Assembly (NCBI GenBank): GCA_024404675.1
Contig: JAKSPO010000003.1
Span: 1-64,000 of the forward strand
Reading direction: 5' to 3'
Source of the DNA: Lachnospiraceae bacterium
GTDB taxonomy: Bacteria > Bacillota > Clostridia > Lachnospirales > Lachnospiraceae
Length of the DNA stretch: 64,000 bases
The notes under the pieces are model-generated. The model ran no database searches and had not been told where the DNA came from. It saw nothing but the letters and a program-made list of their open reading frames with translations. The position numbers were made by a program, and so were the translations under genes. Positions 16,642 through 24,527 of the stretch are shown piece after piece (position 1 is the first letter of the stretch; every line of letters begins with the position of its first letter).

Positions 16642-18090
16642 ATGGATCAGAACAGAGCACCGATATATGAGGCCCTGGAACGGTTTCGGAAGATGCGAAT
16701 CGTACCGTTTGATGTGCCGGGACATAAAAGAGGCCGCGGCAACCCGGAGCTTGTACAGCTTTTGGGGCAGCAGTGTGTAGGAATTGATATTAATTCCATG
16801 AAGCCGCTCGACAATCTGTGTCACCCGGTTTCGGTTATTCAGGAGGCGGAGGAGCTGGCTGCGGATGCATTTGGCGCATATCATGCATTTCTTATGGTAG
16901 GCGGCACGACAAGCGCGGTGCAGACGATGATTCTTTCCTGCTGTAAGCAGGGCGACAAGATTATCCTTCCGAGAAATGTGCACAGAAGTGCGATCAATGC
17001 ACTGGTGCTTTGCGGTGCGGTACCGGTTTATGTGAATCCGAAGACCGACCACGAGCTCGGTATCTCCCTTGGTATGGAAATTGAGGATGTGAAAAGCGCG
17101 ATTGAAGGGAATCCCGATGCGAAGGCAATTCTGGTGAACAACCCGACCTATTACGGCGTCTGCTCGGCCTTAGAGGAGATTGTAAGACTCGGACACGAGC
17201 ATGGCATGAAGGTTCTGGTGGATGAGGCGCACGGCACGCATTTTTACTTCGGCAGAAATATGCCGATTACGGCGATGAAGGCGGGAGCCGATATGGCAAG
17301 CGTAAGCATGCATAAGTCCGGCGGAAGCCTGACCCAGAGCTCGTTCCTTCTGATCGGCGAGAATATGAATAAGGGCTATGTGCGCCAGATTATTAATCTT
17401 ACACAGACTACAAGTGCTTCCTACCTGCTTCTGTCATCGCTTGACATCTCCAGACGAAATCTTGCCCTTCGCGGTGAGGAGGCCTTTGAAAAGGTGGAGT
17501 ACCTTGCAAGCTATGCGCGTAACGAGATCAACCGTATCGGTGGCTACTATGCGTACGGACCGGAGCTGATTAACAAGAACAGCATCTATGATTTCGATGT
17601 AACGAAGCTTAGCATTCACACCCTGGATATCGGTCTTGCCGGCATCGAGGTATATGACATATTACGGGATGAGTACGATATCCAGATTGAGTTCGGAGAC
17701 CTTGGAAATATTCTTGCATATATATCCGTAGGAGACAGAAAGCAGGACATCGAAAGGCTGGTAACCGCGCTTGCGGATATCAAGCGCAGATATGCCAAGG
17801 ACAAGACCGGACTTATGTCCAATGAATATATCAACCCGAAGGTTATCCTGTCCCCGCAGGAATCCTTCTATGCAGACAAGGAATCCCTTCCCATCCGTGA
17901 GACGGTGAACAGAGTCTGCAGTGAATTTGTCATGTGCTACCCGCCGGGAATTCCGATTCTTGCACCGGGCGAGCTGATTACCGGGGACATCATAGACTAC
18001 ATCATCTATGCAAAGGAAAAGGGCTGCTCCATAACGGGTCCTGAGGATGCAAATATCAATTATCTGAATGTCATCAAGGAGGAAGGCTGA
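16642..18090 (+). CDS. speA: Arginine decarboxylase (Orn/Lys/Arg decarboxylase fold, short form)
   Basis: PLP enzyme of the aspartate-aminotransferase fold, about 482 residues, the short form known from Bacillus SpeA and its relatives. Visible motifs are VGGTTSAVQ (cofactor phosphate), NNPTYYG, VDEAHGTH (the Asp that binds the pyridine N) and SMHKSGGSLTQ with the Schiff-base Lys. Arginine is chosen over lysine or ornithine because an agmatinase lies two genes downstream, giving arginine to agmatine to putrescine. AAGGAG (16628-16633) serves the tandem ATGs at 16639/16642; spacing favours 16642. Its TGA overlaps the speE-like start by one base. First gene of a five-gene operon. Confidence 0.85.
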   Translation: MDQNRAPIYEALERFRKMRIVPFDVPGHKRGRGNPELVQLLGQQCVGIDINSMKPLDNLCHPVSVIQEAEELAADAFGAYHAFLMVGGTTSAVQTMILSCCKQGDKIILPRNVHRSAINALVLCGAVPVYVNPKTDHELGISLGMEIEDVKSAIEGNPDAKAILVNNPTYYGVCSALEEIVRLGHEHGMKVLVDEAHGTHFYFGRNMPITAMKAGADMASVSMHKSGGSLTQSSFLLIGENMNKGYVRQIINLTQTTSASYLLLSSLDISRRNLALRGEEAFEKVEYLASYARNEINRIGGYYAYGPELINKNSIYDFDVTKLSIHTLDIGLAGIEVYDILRDEYDIQIEFGDLGNILAYISVGDRKQDIERLVTALADIKRRYAKDKTGLMSNEYINPKVILSPQESFYADKESLPIRETVNRVCSEFVMCYPPGIPILAPGELITGDIIDYIIYAKEKGCSITGPEDANINYLNVIKEEG

Positions 18091-18941
18091 TGGATCTTTG
18101 GTTTAATGACGAGCATACGGATTCCGTAAAGCTGTCGATTAAGGTGGAAAAGCAGGTATTCAGTGCACAGTCCGAGGAGCAGCGAATCGACGTCTTAGAA
18201 ACAAGGGAATTCGGAAAGATTCTGGCAGTTGACGGCGATATCATGCTGACGCAGAAGGACGAATTCATCTACCACGAGCTTTTGGTGCATGTGCCGATGG
18301 CTGTAAACCCCTCGATCAAGGAGGTCCTTGTTATCGGCGGAGGAGACGGCGGCGTTGTAAGAGAGCTTGTAAAATACGATTCAATCGAGATTATCGATGT
18401 GGTTGAGATTGATCCGCTTTTAGTGGAGGTGTGCAGCAAGTACCTTCCGGAGATGGCCAATTCGCTGAATGACCCGAGAGTGCATATGTATCACGAGGAC
18501 GGCGTAAGATTCATCCGTTCCCTGAACGATGAGTACGACCTGATTATCATCGACTCCCCGAATCCCTACGGCGCGGGAGAGGGCCTTTTTACACGGGAAT
18601 TTTACGGACTTTGCTATAAGGCGCTTCACGAGGACGGCATCATGATCAACCAGCATGAGAGCCCTTTTTATACCGATGAAGCATACATGGTACAGAGAAT
18701 GCATGAGCGTATCATCCGCTCCTTCCCGATCGTTAAGGTATATCAGGGATTTATCCCTTCCTATCCGTCCGGGCACTGGCTGTTCGGTTTCGCAAGCAAG
18801 CGATTCCACCCGCTCAATGACATTCAGGATAACAGATGGAACATGCTCGGAATCGAGACAAGATATTATGCAACAAGACTTCATAAGGGAATTTTCGCCC
18901 TTCCGGTTTATGTAGAGAGGTTATTGAAAGATGCTGAATAA
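18090..18941 (+). CDS. speE: Spermidine synthase-like aminopropyltransferase
   Basis: The 283-residue polyamine synthase fold has an N-terminal beta domain followed by a Rossmann domain with the GGGDGG cofactor loop (LVIGGGDGGVVREL) and DVVEIDP. The active-site loop reads IIDSPNPYGAGEGLF where spermidine synthases usually have D-S-(S/T)-D-P-x-G-P-A. The first Asp is kept, but the second is Asn, and the GPA turn is altered. The protein should transfer an aminopropyl group from decarboxylated SAM, yet no speD is in the window, and the operon has a complete alternative route to spermidine downstream. It may act on another amine such as agmatine. It overlaps speB by 11 bases. Confidence 0.8.
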   Translation: MDLWFNDEHTDSVKLSIKVEKQVFSAQSEEQRIDVLETREFGKILAVDGDIMLTQKDEFIYHELLVHVPMAVNPSIKEVLVIGGGDGGVVRELVKYDSIEIIDVVEIDPLLVEVCSKYLPEMANSLNDPRVHMYHEDGVRFIRSLNDEYDLIIIDSPNPYGAGEGLFTREFYGLCYKALHEDGIMINQHESPFYTDEAYMVQRMHERIIRSFPIVKVYQGFIPSYPSGHWLFGFASKRFHPLNDIQDNRWNMLGIETRYYATRLHKGIFALPVYVERLLKDAE

Positions 18942-19797
18942 GAATGTTTTCACTTTCATCGGCTGTGACTGCGAATACGAGGACGCGAAGATCGTTCTGT
19001 TCGGCGCACCGTTTGATTCGACCACATCGTACCGTCCGGGCACAAGATTTGCAAGCGCAGTGATGCGAAACGAATCCTACGGCCTTGAAACCTACAGTCC
19101 GTATCAGGACAAGGATATGGAGGATTACGGCTACTATTTTGACAGCGGCGATCTGGAGCTTTCCATGGGAAGCAGTGAGCTTGCCTTACAGGATATCACG
19201 AATAGAACGGCCGAGATTCTTGCGGACGGAAAGCTTCCGTTTATGATCGGCGGAGAGCATCTGGTAACGTTAGGGAGCTTCCGGGCGGTATACGAAAAGT
19301 ACCCGGATGTTCACATCATCCATTTTGATGCACATACCGATCTTCGTGAGGAGTATCTTGGCGTGAAGCTTTCGCATGCGTGCGTGATAAAGCGCTGCTA
19401 CGATCTCGTCGGAGACGGAAGGATTCACCAGTTCGGCATTCGAAGCGGTATGCGCGAGGAGTTCGCATTTGCCGCAAAGCATACTGATATGCATAAATTC
19501 AGTTTCGAGGGACTGGAAGCGGTAGCGGATAGTCTGGCAGGGGAAAATGTGTATTTCACCATCGATCTGGATGTGCTTGACCCGTCGTATTTTCCGGGAA
19601 CAGGTACACCGGAGTTCGGAGGCGTAAGCTTTCCAGAGCTTTTAAAGGCGATGCATACGGTGATTGATCGCTGTAACATTGTCGGTATGGATGTGAACGA
19701 GTTAAGCCCGCATCTGGACCCCACGGGGGCGTCCACAGCGGCTGCCTGCAAGGTTGTAAGAGAAGCATTATTGGAATTATCGAAAGGAGATTGTTAG
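18931..19797 (+). CDS. speB: Agmatinase / ureohydrolase
   Basis: The 288-residue binuclear Mn2+ hydrolase of the arginase/agmatinase family retains all metal-binding motifs: GGEHLVT, HFDAHTDLR, an SHA His, and TIDLDVLDPSYFPGTGTPE. It most likely converts agmatine to putrescine plus urea, given the arginine decarboxylase upstream. If the SpeE-like protein makes N1-aminopropylagmatine, the same enzyme could release spermidine from it, as known in Thermus. The ATG at 18931 lies inside the end of speE; the stop is directly followed by the next gene's ATG (19798). Confidence 0.9.
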   Translation: MLNKNVFTFIGCDCEYEDAKIVLFGAPFDSTTSYRPGTRFASAVMRNESYGLETYSPYQDKDMEDYGYYFDSGDLELSMGSSELALQDITNRTAEILADGKLPFMIGGEHLVTLGSFRAVYEKYPDVHIIHFDAHTDLREEYLGVKLSHACVIKRCYDLVGDGRIHQFGIRSGMREEFAFAAKHTDMHKFSFEGLEAVADSLAGENVYFTIDLDVLDPSYFPGTGTPEFGGVSFPELLKAMHTVIDRCNIVGMDVNELSPHLDPTGASTAAACKVVREALLELSKGDC

Positions 19798-21057
19798 ATG
19801 AGCAGAGTTTTGGTGATTGGATGCGGCGGTGTCGCACAGGTTGCAATTCAGAAGTGTTGTCAGGTGGATGAGGTATTTACGGAGCTGTGTATCGCTTCCC
19901 GTACCGTATCGAAGTGCGAAGCGTTGAAGGAGAAGCTTGCCGGCAAAACAAAGACGGTGATCACGACCGCGAAGGTTGATGCGGATAACAAGGATGAGGT
20001 GGTTGCGCTCATTAAGGCTTACAAGCCCGATCTTGTGATGAATATTGCGCTTCCGTATCAGGATCTTACGATTATGGATGCCTGCCTTGAGGCCGGCGTG
20101 AACTATATGGATACCGCCAATTATGAGCCGGAGGATACCGATGATCCTACATGGAGAGCGATTTATGAGAAGCGCTGCGAGGAGAAGGGCTTCAGTGCGT
20201 ATTTTGATTACAGCTGGCAGTGGGCGTACAGAGAGCGCTTTGAAAAGGCGGGACTTACCGCTCTTCTTGGCTGCGGCTTTGACCCCGGTGTGACGCAGGC
20301 ATATTGCGCTTATGCACAAAAGCACGAGTTTGACACCATTGATACAATCGATATTCTTGACTGTAACGGCGGTGACCACGGCTACAAGTTTGCGACGAAT
20401 TTCAATCCCGAGGTAAATCTTCGCGAGGTCAGCGCACCCGGAAGTTACATCGAGAACGGCCGATGGGTGGAGATTCCTGCCATGAGTATCAAGCGTGAGT
20501 ATGATTTTGACGGCGTAGGAAGAAAGGATATGTATCTTCTTCATCATGAGGAGATCGAATCCCTGAACGAAAATATCCCGGGCGTGAAGAAAATCAGATT
20601 CTTTATGACATTTGGACAGAGCTATCTGGATCATATGAGATGTCTTGAGGATGTAGGTATGCTTTCCACAAGCCCGATTATGTTCGAGGGAAAGGAGATC
20701 GTTCCCATCAAGTTTCTGAAGGCATTGCTTCCGGACCCGGCATCCCTTGGACCAAGAACCGTCGGCAAGACCAATATCGGCTGCATCTTCACCGGCAAGA
20801 AGAACGGAGAGGAGAAGACATACTATATCTACAACATCTGTGACCATCAGGAATGCTATAAGGAGCTTGGCAGTCAGGCGATTTCCTATACGACGGGTGT
20901 TCCGGCGATGTGCGGTGCACTGATGCTTTTAACCGGACAGTGGAATAAGCCCGGCGTATATACGGTTGAGGAGTTTGATCCGGATCCGTTCCTGGCAGCG
21001 CTTGATCGATACGGCCTTCCGAAGAAGGAAAGTCATGCTCCGGTATTGGTAGATTAG
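19798..21057 (+). CDS. Carboxyspermidine/carboxynorspermidine dehydrogenase (saccharopine dehydrogenase family)
   Basis: The 419-residue NAD(P)-dependent enzyme begins with a Rossmann motif (VLVIGCGGVAQVA) and contains the family's MNIALPYQDL and CGFDPGVTQAYCAYAQ stretches. Family members in this context condense a diamine with L-aspartate semialdehyde and reduce the imine; with putrescine from SpeB the product is carboxyspermidine. The immediate neighbour encodes the matching decarboxylase. The start follows the speB stop without a gap (TTAG-ATGAGC), with AAAGGAG ahead. Lysine biosynthesis by true saccharopine dehydrogenase is unlikely in this operon. Confidence 0.85.
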   Translation: MSRVLVIGCGGVAQVAIQKCCQVDEVFTELCIASRTVSKCEALKEKLAGKTKTVITTAKVDADNKDEVVALIKAYKPDLVMNIALPYQDLTIMDACLEAGVNYMDTANYEPEDTDDPTWRAIYEKRCEEKGFSAYFDYSWQWAYRERFEKAGLTALLGCGFDPGVTQAYCAYAQKHEFDTIDTIDILDCNGGDHGYKFATNFNPEVNLREVSAPGSYIENGRWVEIPAMSIKREYDFDGVGRKDMYLLHHEEIESLNENIPGVKKIRFFMTFGQSYLDHMRCLEDVGMLSTSPIMFEGKEIVPIKFLKALLPDPASLGPRTVGKTNIGCIFTGKKNGEEKTYYIYNICDHQECYKELGSQAISYTTGVPAMCGALMLLTGQWNKPGVYTVEEFDPDPFLAALDRYGLPKKESHAPVLVD

Positions 21058-21058
21058 T

Positions 21059-22183
21059 ATGAGGAAAGAAGAATTAAATACGCCCTGTTTTATCGTTCAG
21101 AAGGAGAGGCTGATCCACAACCTCGAGATTTTGCGTTCTGTAAAGGAGCAGACCGGCTGTAAGATTCTTCTGGCGCAGAAGGCATTTTCCATGTACAGTC
21201 TCTATCCGTTGATCGGAAGCTATGTTGACGGATGTACGGCGAGCGGCTTATATGAGGCAAAGCTTGGAAGAGAAGAGATGAACAAGGAAAATCACGTCTT
21301 TTCGCCGGCCTACAGAGAGGATGAAATCGACGAGATTATCGAGCTTTGCGACGATATCGTATTCAATTCCTTTAAGCAGCTTGGAAAATACAAGGATAGA
21401 GTCAAGGCGCGCGGGAAGTCGGTCGGTCTCAGGATCAATCCGGAGTGCTCGACGCAGGAGGGACACGCCATTTATGATCCGTGTGCGCCCGGCAGCAGGC
21501 TCGGTGTCACGCTTGAGAACTTCGGCGAGTCGATGCTTTCGGGAGTGGACGGCTTGCACTTTCATACATTGTGTGAACAGAACGCGGATGCGCTTAAGCT
21601 GACGCTTGCGGCAGTGGAAGAGCGGTTTGGGAAGTATATGCATGGCATGAAATGGATTAACTTCGGCGGCGGGCACCATATTACAAGAGAGGACTATGAT
21701 GTGTCTACACTTGTAGAATGTATAAAACACGTGAAAGAAACGTATGACGTAGAGGTCTATCTCGAGCCCGGCGAGGCATTCGTTTTGAATGCGGGAACGC
21801 TTCTTACGACAGTGCTTGAAACGAACCGAAACGGAATCGACCTGGCGATTCTTGACACCTCGGCTGCGTGCCATATGCCGGATGTGTTAGAGATGCCGTA
21901 CCGGCCGCCTCTTAAGGATAGCGGCGAGCCCGGAGAGAAGAAGTATACCTACAGACTCGGTGGGCCGACGTGCCTTGCCGGGGATATCATCGGGGATTAC
22001 TCCTTTGACCACGCGCTTACCGAAGGGGAGCGGCTGGAGTTTACCGACATGGCGCTTTATACGATGGTAAAGACGAACACCTTCAACGGCATGCGGCTAC
22101 CGGATATTGTAGTGGAAGAGGCAGACGGCGAGTGCATTCTGCACAAAACCTTCGGGTACGAGGCGTTTAAATCGAGACTATAG
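21059..22183 (+). CDS. nspC: Carboxyspermidine/carboxynorspermidine decarboxylase
   Basis: The 374-residue fold-type III PLP enzyme (alanine-racemase-like barrel), related to diaminopimelate decarboxylase, starts with a short TPCFIVQKERL. It carries the PLP Lys in LLAQKAFS, HFHTLCEQ, a glycine-rich NFGGGHHIT for the cofactor phosphate, YLEPGEA, and a C-terminal GGPTCLAGD with the reactive Cys. It would decarboxylate carboxyspermidine to spermidine and so complete the aspartate-semialdehyde route. Two bases separate it from the dehydrogenase. The operon ends at the 76-bp palindrome, beyond which the minus-strand degV converges. Confidence 0.9.
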   Translation: MRKEELNTPCFIVQKERLIHNLEILRSVKEQTGCKILLAQKAFSMYSLYPLIGSYVDGCTASGLYEAKLGREEMNKENHVFSPAYREDEIDEIIELCDDIVFNSFKQLGKYKDRVKARGKSVGLRINPECSTQEGHAIYDPCAPGSRLGVTLENFGESMLSGVDGLHFHTLCEQNADALKLTLAAVEERFGKYMHGMKWINFGGGHHITREDYDVSTLVECIKHVKETYDVEVYLEPGEAFVLNAGTLLTTVLETNRNGIDLAILDTSAACHMPDVLEMPYRPPLKDSGEPGEKKYTYRLGGPTCLAGDIIGDYSFDHALTEGERLEFTDMALYTMVKTNTFNGMRLPDIVVEEADGECILHKTFGYEAFKSRL

Positions 22184-22188
22184 GCGAA

Positions 22189-22264
22189 TGGTCTCTTGGG
22201 GACGGGGTTAAGGGCTCATTTTTGCGCGCAAAAATGAGCCCTTAACCCCGTCCCCAAGAGACCA
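22189..22264. repeat. 76-bp perfect palindrome between convergent genes
   Basis: Bases 22189-22226 are the exact reverse complement of 22227-22264, with no loop; the centre is TTTTTGCGCGCAAAAA and the ends are TGGTCTCTTGGGG and its complement. It could form a 38-bp hairpin in RNA or a cruciform in DNA. It sits after nspC and before the end of the convergent degV gene, where a bidirectional terminator would be useful. The arm sequence (GGGGACGGGGTTA) is of the extragenic-palindrome kind scattered in many genomes. Confidence 0.9.
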
Positions 22265-22349
22265 CCAACGGAAGGAACCAGGCATGATCATCAGGATATT
22301 GATGATATCGATTACAGAAGCCTGCAGTGACCGATAAGGCCTGACGGGG

Positions 22350-23177
22350 TCAGCATTCGCAGCCAATAATGATGCCGCCTCGTTCGCCGTAGTAGCTGCA
22401 AAGTGCGCCGGCGGGATAGACCTGTATGTCGGCGTCCGGGTAGAGTGCACGGACTTTGTCGCTGAGCTGAAGCGCAAGAGCCTCATTCTCGATGTGACAG
22501 ATGCGAAGCTTTCCGCCGTGGAAGCCTGCCTCCTTTATGTCGGTGAAGACGCGCTCCAACGAGCTCTTTTCGCCGCGGCATTTGTGCATCGGCTTGATAT
22601 CGCCGTCTTCGCTTGCCGTTCCGGTGATGCGGATGTTCAGCTTTTCGATAAGCAGAGCGATTGCTTTGTTGACGCGTCCGTTCTGGGCGAAATTGTGCAG
22701 CGATTTGAATGCAAAGAAGAGCCTTGTGGAGGCGATATAGCTGCCGATTTCCGAAGAAATCTCTTCAAAGCTTCTGCCGGTAAGGCGCCATTCGATAATC
22801 TTTTCGACTATGAGTCGCATCTCGGGTCCGGTCGTCAGTGTATCCACGATACAGATCTTAGCCTCCGGGTGCGCCTCAAGATACATATCTCTTGCAACAC
22901 AGGCACTGTTGTAGGTGCCGGACAGGTGGCTGGTCATCGTGACGACATAGATCTCGTCGCCGCCGTCAAATGCATTGAGCCAGCTCTCTGCGGAAGGGCA
23001 GGCAGTGTACGAGCGGCCGGAAAAGCTGAGCAGATAATCGAGCATCTCGTGCACATCGAGCTCGGGCGTGTCGATGAATTCTCTGTCCGCCGTGTAGATT
23101 TTAAGCGGTGCGACTGCCAGATCGGTGTCCTGGTAGCGGAAGTTGTCACAAGAGGAATCGGTTACGAATTTTATCAT
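22350..23177 (-). CDS. DegV-family fatty acid-binding protein
   Basis: The 275-residue protein begins MIKFVTDSSCD, the hallmark DegV start (T-D-S-x-x-D). Further family motifs are VVTMTSHLSGTYNSA (fatty-acid carboxylate contact) and FFAFKSLHNFAQNGRVNKA. DegV/FakB proteins bind a fatty acid for phosphorylation by the FakA kinase; FakA is not in the window. AAGGAG precedes the ATG. Divergent to the TetR gene at 23323, which might control it. Confidence 0.9.
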   Translation of the reverse strand: MIKFVTDSSCDNFRYQDTDLAVAPLKIYTADREFIDTPELDVHEMLDYLLSFSGRSYTACPSAESWLNAFDGGDEIYVVTMTSHLSGTYNSACVARDMYLEAHPEAKICIVDTLTTGPEMRLIVEKIIEWRLTGRSFEEISSEIGSYIASTRLFFAFKSLHNFAQNGRVNKAIALLIEKLNIRITGTASEDGDIKPMHKCRGEKSSLERVFTDIKEAGFHGGKLRICHIENEALALQLSDKVRALYPDADIQVYPAGALCSYYGERGGIIIGCEC

Positions 23178-23322
23178 GATAGGCTCCTTATTTACGGTGA
23201 TGTAGTCAGATTTAATCTCTGACGTGGTTTTTAATACTACATCCTATTGTAATTGATGACGAATTGATATACAATTTACAAAAGACGGGTTTTTGTTCAT
23301 TTTACGAAGGAGATATGTTTGT

Positions 23323-23853
23323 ATGAAGCTTGAAGCAGAAAGATCAGGAAAAAAGTCGGAGTTCACAAGGCGCTGCATCGGTGAAGCCGTGATCAAGCTC
23401 CTTGACCGTACGGAGCTCGAGAATCTTAGAATCTCTGAGATCGCTCGTGTGGCGGGCGTATCGCGAACAACCTTCTACCAGTACTACACAACTCCTTATT
23501 CGGTATTGGTCGATTATCTGAATATAATCGTATCGGAGTATCTCGCAGCGAACGAAGCGCAGGAACTTAGCGGCACATATTTTAACAGGGAGCATATTAT
23601 CTTCTCGTTTCGGTATTTTGACCGTTACGCGGAGTTCTTCCATACACTCGTGGTCAACAGGCTTCATTCGATTGCTTTTTCGGCAATCAACGATTTTATG
23701 ACGAGACATGTCCGGGCCGAGAAGCCTGTGTCGGTGTATCGGCTGTATGCCTATGCGGGGGCGCTTCTGAACAGCTTTCTTCAGTGGATCGAAGACGGTC
23801 GAAGAGAAAGTGTCGAAGACATCGCAGAGGCGTTGCAGGTATTCGTCCTGTAG
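23323..23853 (+). CDS. TetR-family transcriptional regulator
   Basis: The 176-residue protein has an N-terminal TetR helix-turn-helix (ISEIARVAGVSRTTFYQYY) at residues ~32-52 and a helical ligand/dimer domain of ~115 residues without clear relatives. The start at 23323 follows AAGGAG (23307-23312) by 10 bases. It is transcribed away from degV, sharing a ~145-bp intergenic region, so regulation of degV (fatty-acid uptake) is a reasonable guess; no clear operator is visible. Confidence 0.85.
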   Translation: MKLEAERSGKKSEFTRRCIGEAVIKLLDRTELENLRISEIARVAGVSRTTFYQYYTTPYSVLVDYLNIIVSEYLAANEAQELSGTYFNREHIIFSFRYFDRYAEFFHTLVVNRLHSIAFSAINDFMTRHVRAEKPVSVYRLYAYAGALLNSFLQWIEDGRRESVEDIAEALQVFVL

Positions 23854-23914
23854 CGCAGGGCTTGCTTTACGACAGAGGTAACAGAATCAACGACTGGATC
23901 GGAAAGGAGCAGAT

Positions 23915-24391
23915 ATGTTCAGAGAAATGCGAAGAATGAAACAGGCCCTGACGCCTGAAGAAATCGAAGAGGTGCTTACAAAGGAGACAAGAGGAGTTCT
24001 TTCCATGTACGGAACGGACGGCTACCCTTACGGGATTCCGATGAATCATTATTACGATGCGGAGAGCCGAAGTCTTTACTTTCACGGCTCCGGAATCGGT
24101 CACAAGGCGGAGGCAATCAGAAAGGACCCGAAGGTATCCTATTGCGTCTTCGGGCAGGAATTCTGTAAGGAGGGCGACTGGGCCAGATACGTTAAGAGCG
24201 TTGTCGTATTCGGAAGTGTCGAGCTGATCGAGGACAGCGAGGAAATCGCCAAATGGAGCCGCAGGCTCTGCTCGAAGTTTCCGTGCCCGGCCGATTATGC
24301 CGAGGAAGAACTTCGGACGAACGGAAACAGGGTTCGCTTCTTTGCAATCAGAATAGAGCATGCTACGGGAAAGCTTGTGCACGAGGCCTGA
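23915..24391 (+). CDS. Pyridoxamine 5'-phosphate oxidase-like flavoprotein
   Basis: The 158-residue split-barrel flavin-binding protein of the PNPOx-like/NimA-like group begins with a helical FREMRRMKQALTPEEIEEVL. A GVLSMYGTDGYPYGIPMNHY strand pair, YFHGSGIGHKAEAI and KVSYCVFG (FMN phosphate region) follow. Such proteins reduce nitro groups or bind FMN/heme in anaerobes; the true substrate is unknown. A good GGAGCAG site precedes the ATG. A terminator follows, so it is a single-gene unit. Confidence 0.85.
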   Translation: MFREMRRMKQALTPEEIEEVLTKETRGVLSMYGTDGYPYGIPMNHYYDAESRSLYFHGSGIGHKAEAIRKDPKVSYCVFGQEFCKEGDWARYVKSVVVFGSVELIEDSEEIAKWSRRLCSKFPCPADYAEEELRTNGNRVRFFAIRIEHATGKLVHEA

Positions 24392-24424
24392 TTTTAAGGG
24401 GCTATTCCTGTAAATTGGGACAGA

Positions 24425-24455
24425 AAGGAATGCCGTTAACGGTATTCCTTTTTTT
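24425..24455 (+). terminator. Intrinsic terminator after the flavoprotein gene
   Basis: AAGGAATGCC (24425-24434) pairs with GGTATTCCTT (24441-24450), loop GTTAAC, followed by TTTTT. Confidence 0.85.
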
Positions 24456-24527
24456 AGGGGTGTCAAATATATCTTTTTGTGTTATACTGTATCGTGAAGA
24501 GATATAGGGGTGATTGGAGGAAGCAAT

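Noticed and set aside
24392-24527. ydaO-type c-di-AMP riboswitch upstream of ktrB
   Set aside because: The region between the preceding terminator (24425-24455) and the ktrB start is under 75 bases, too short for that riboswitch.
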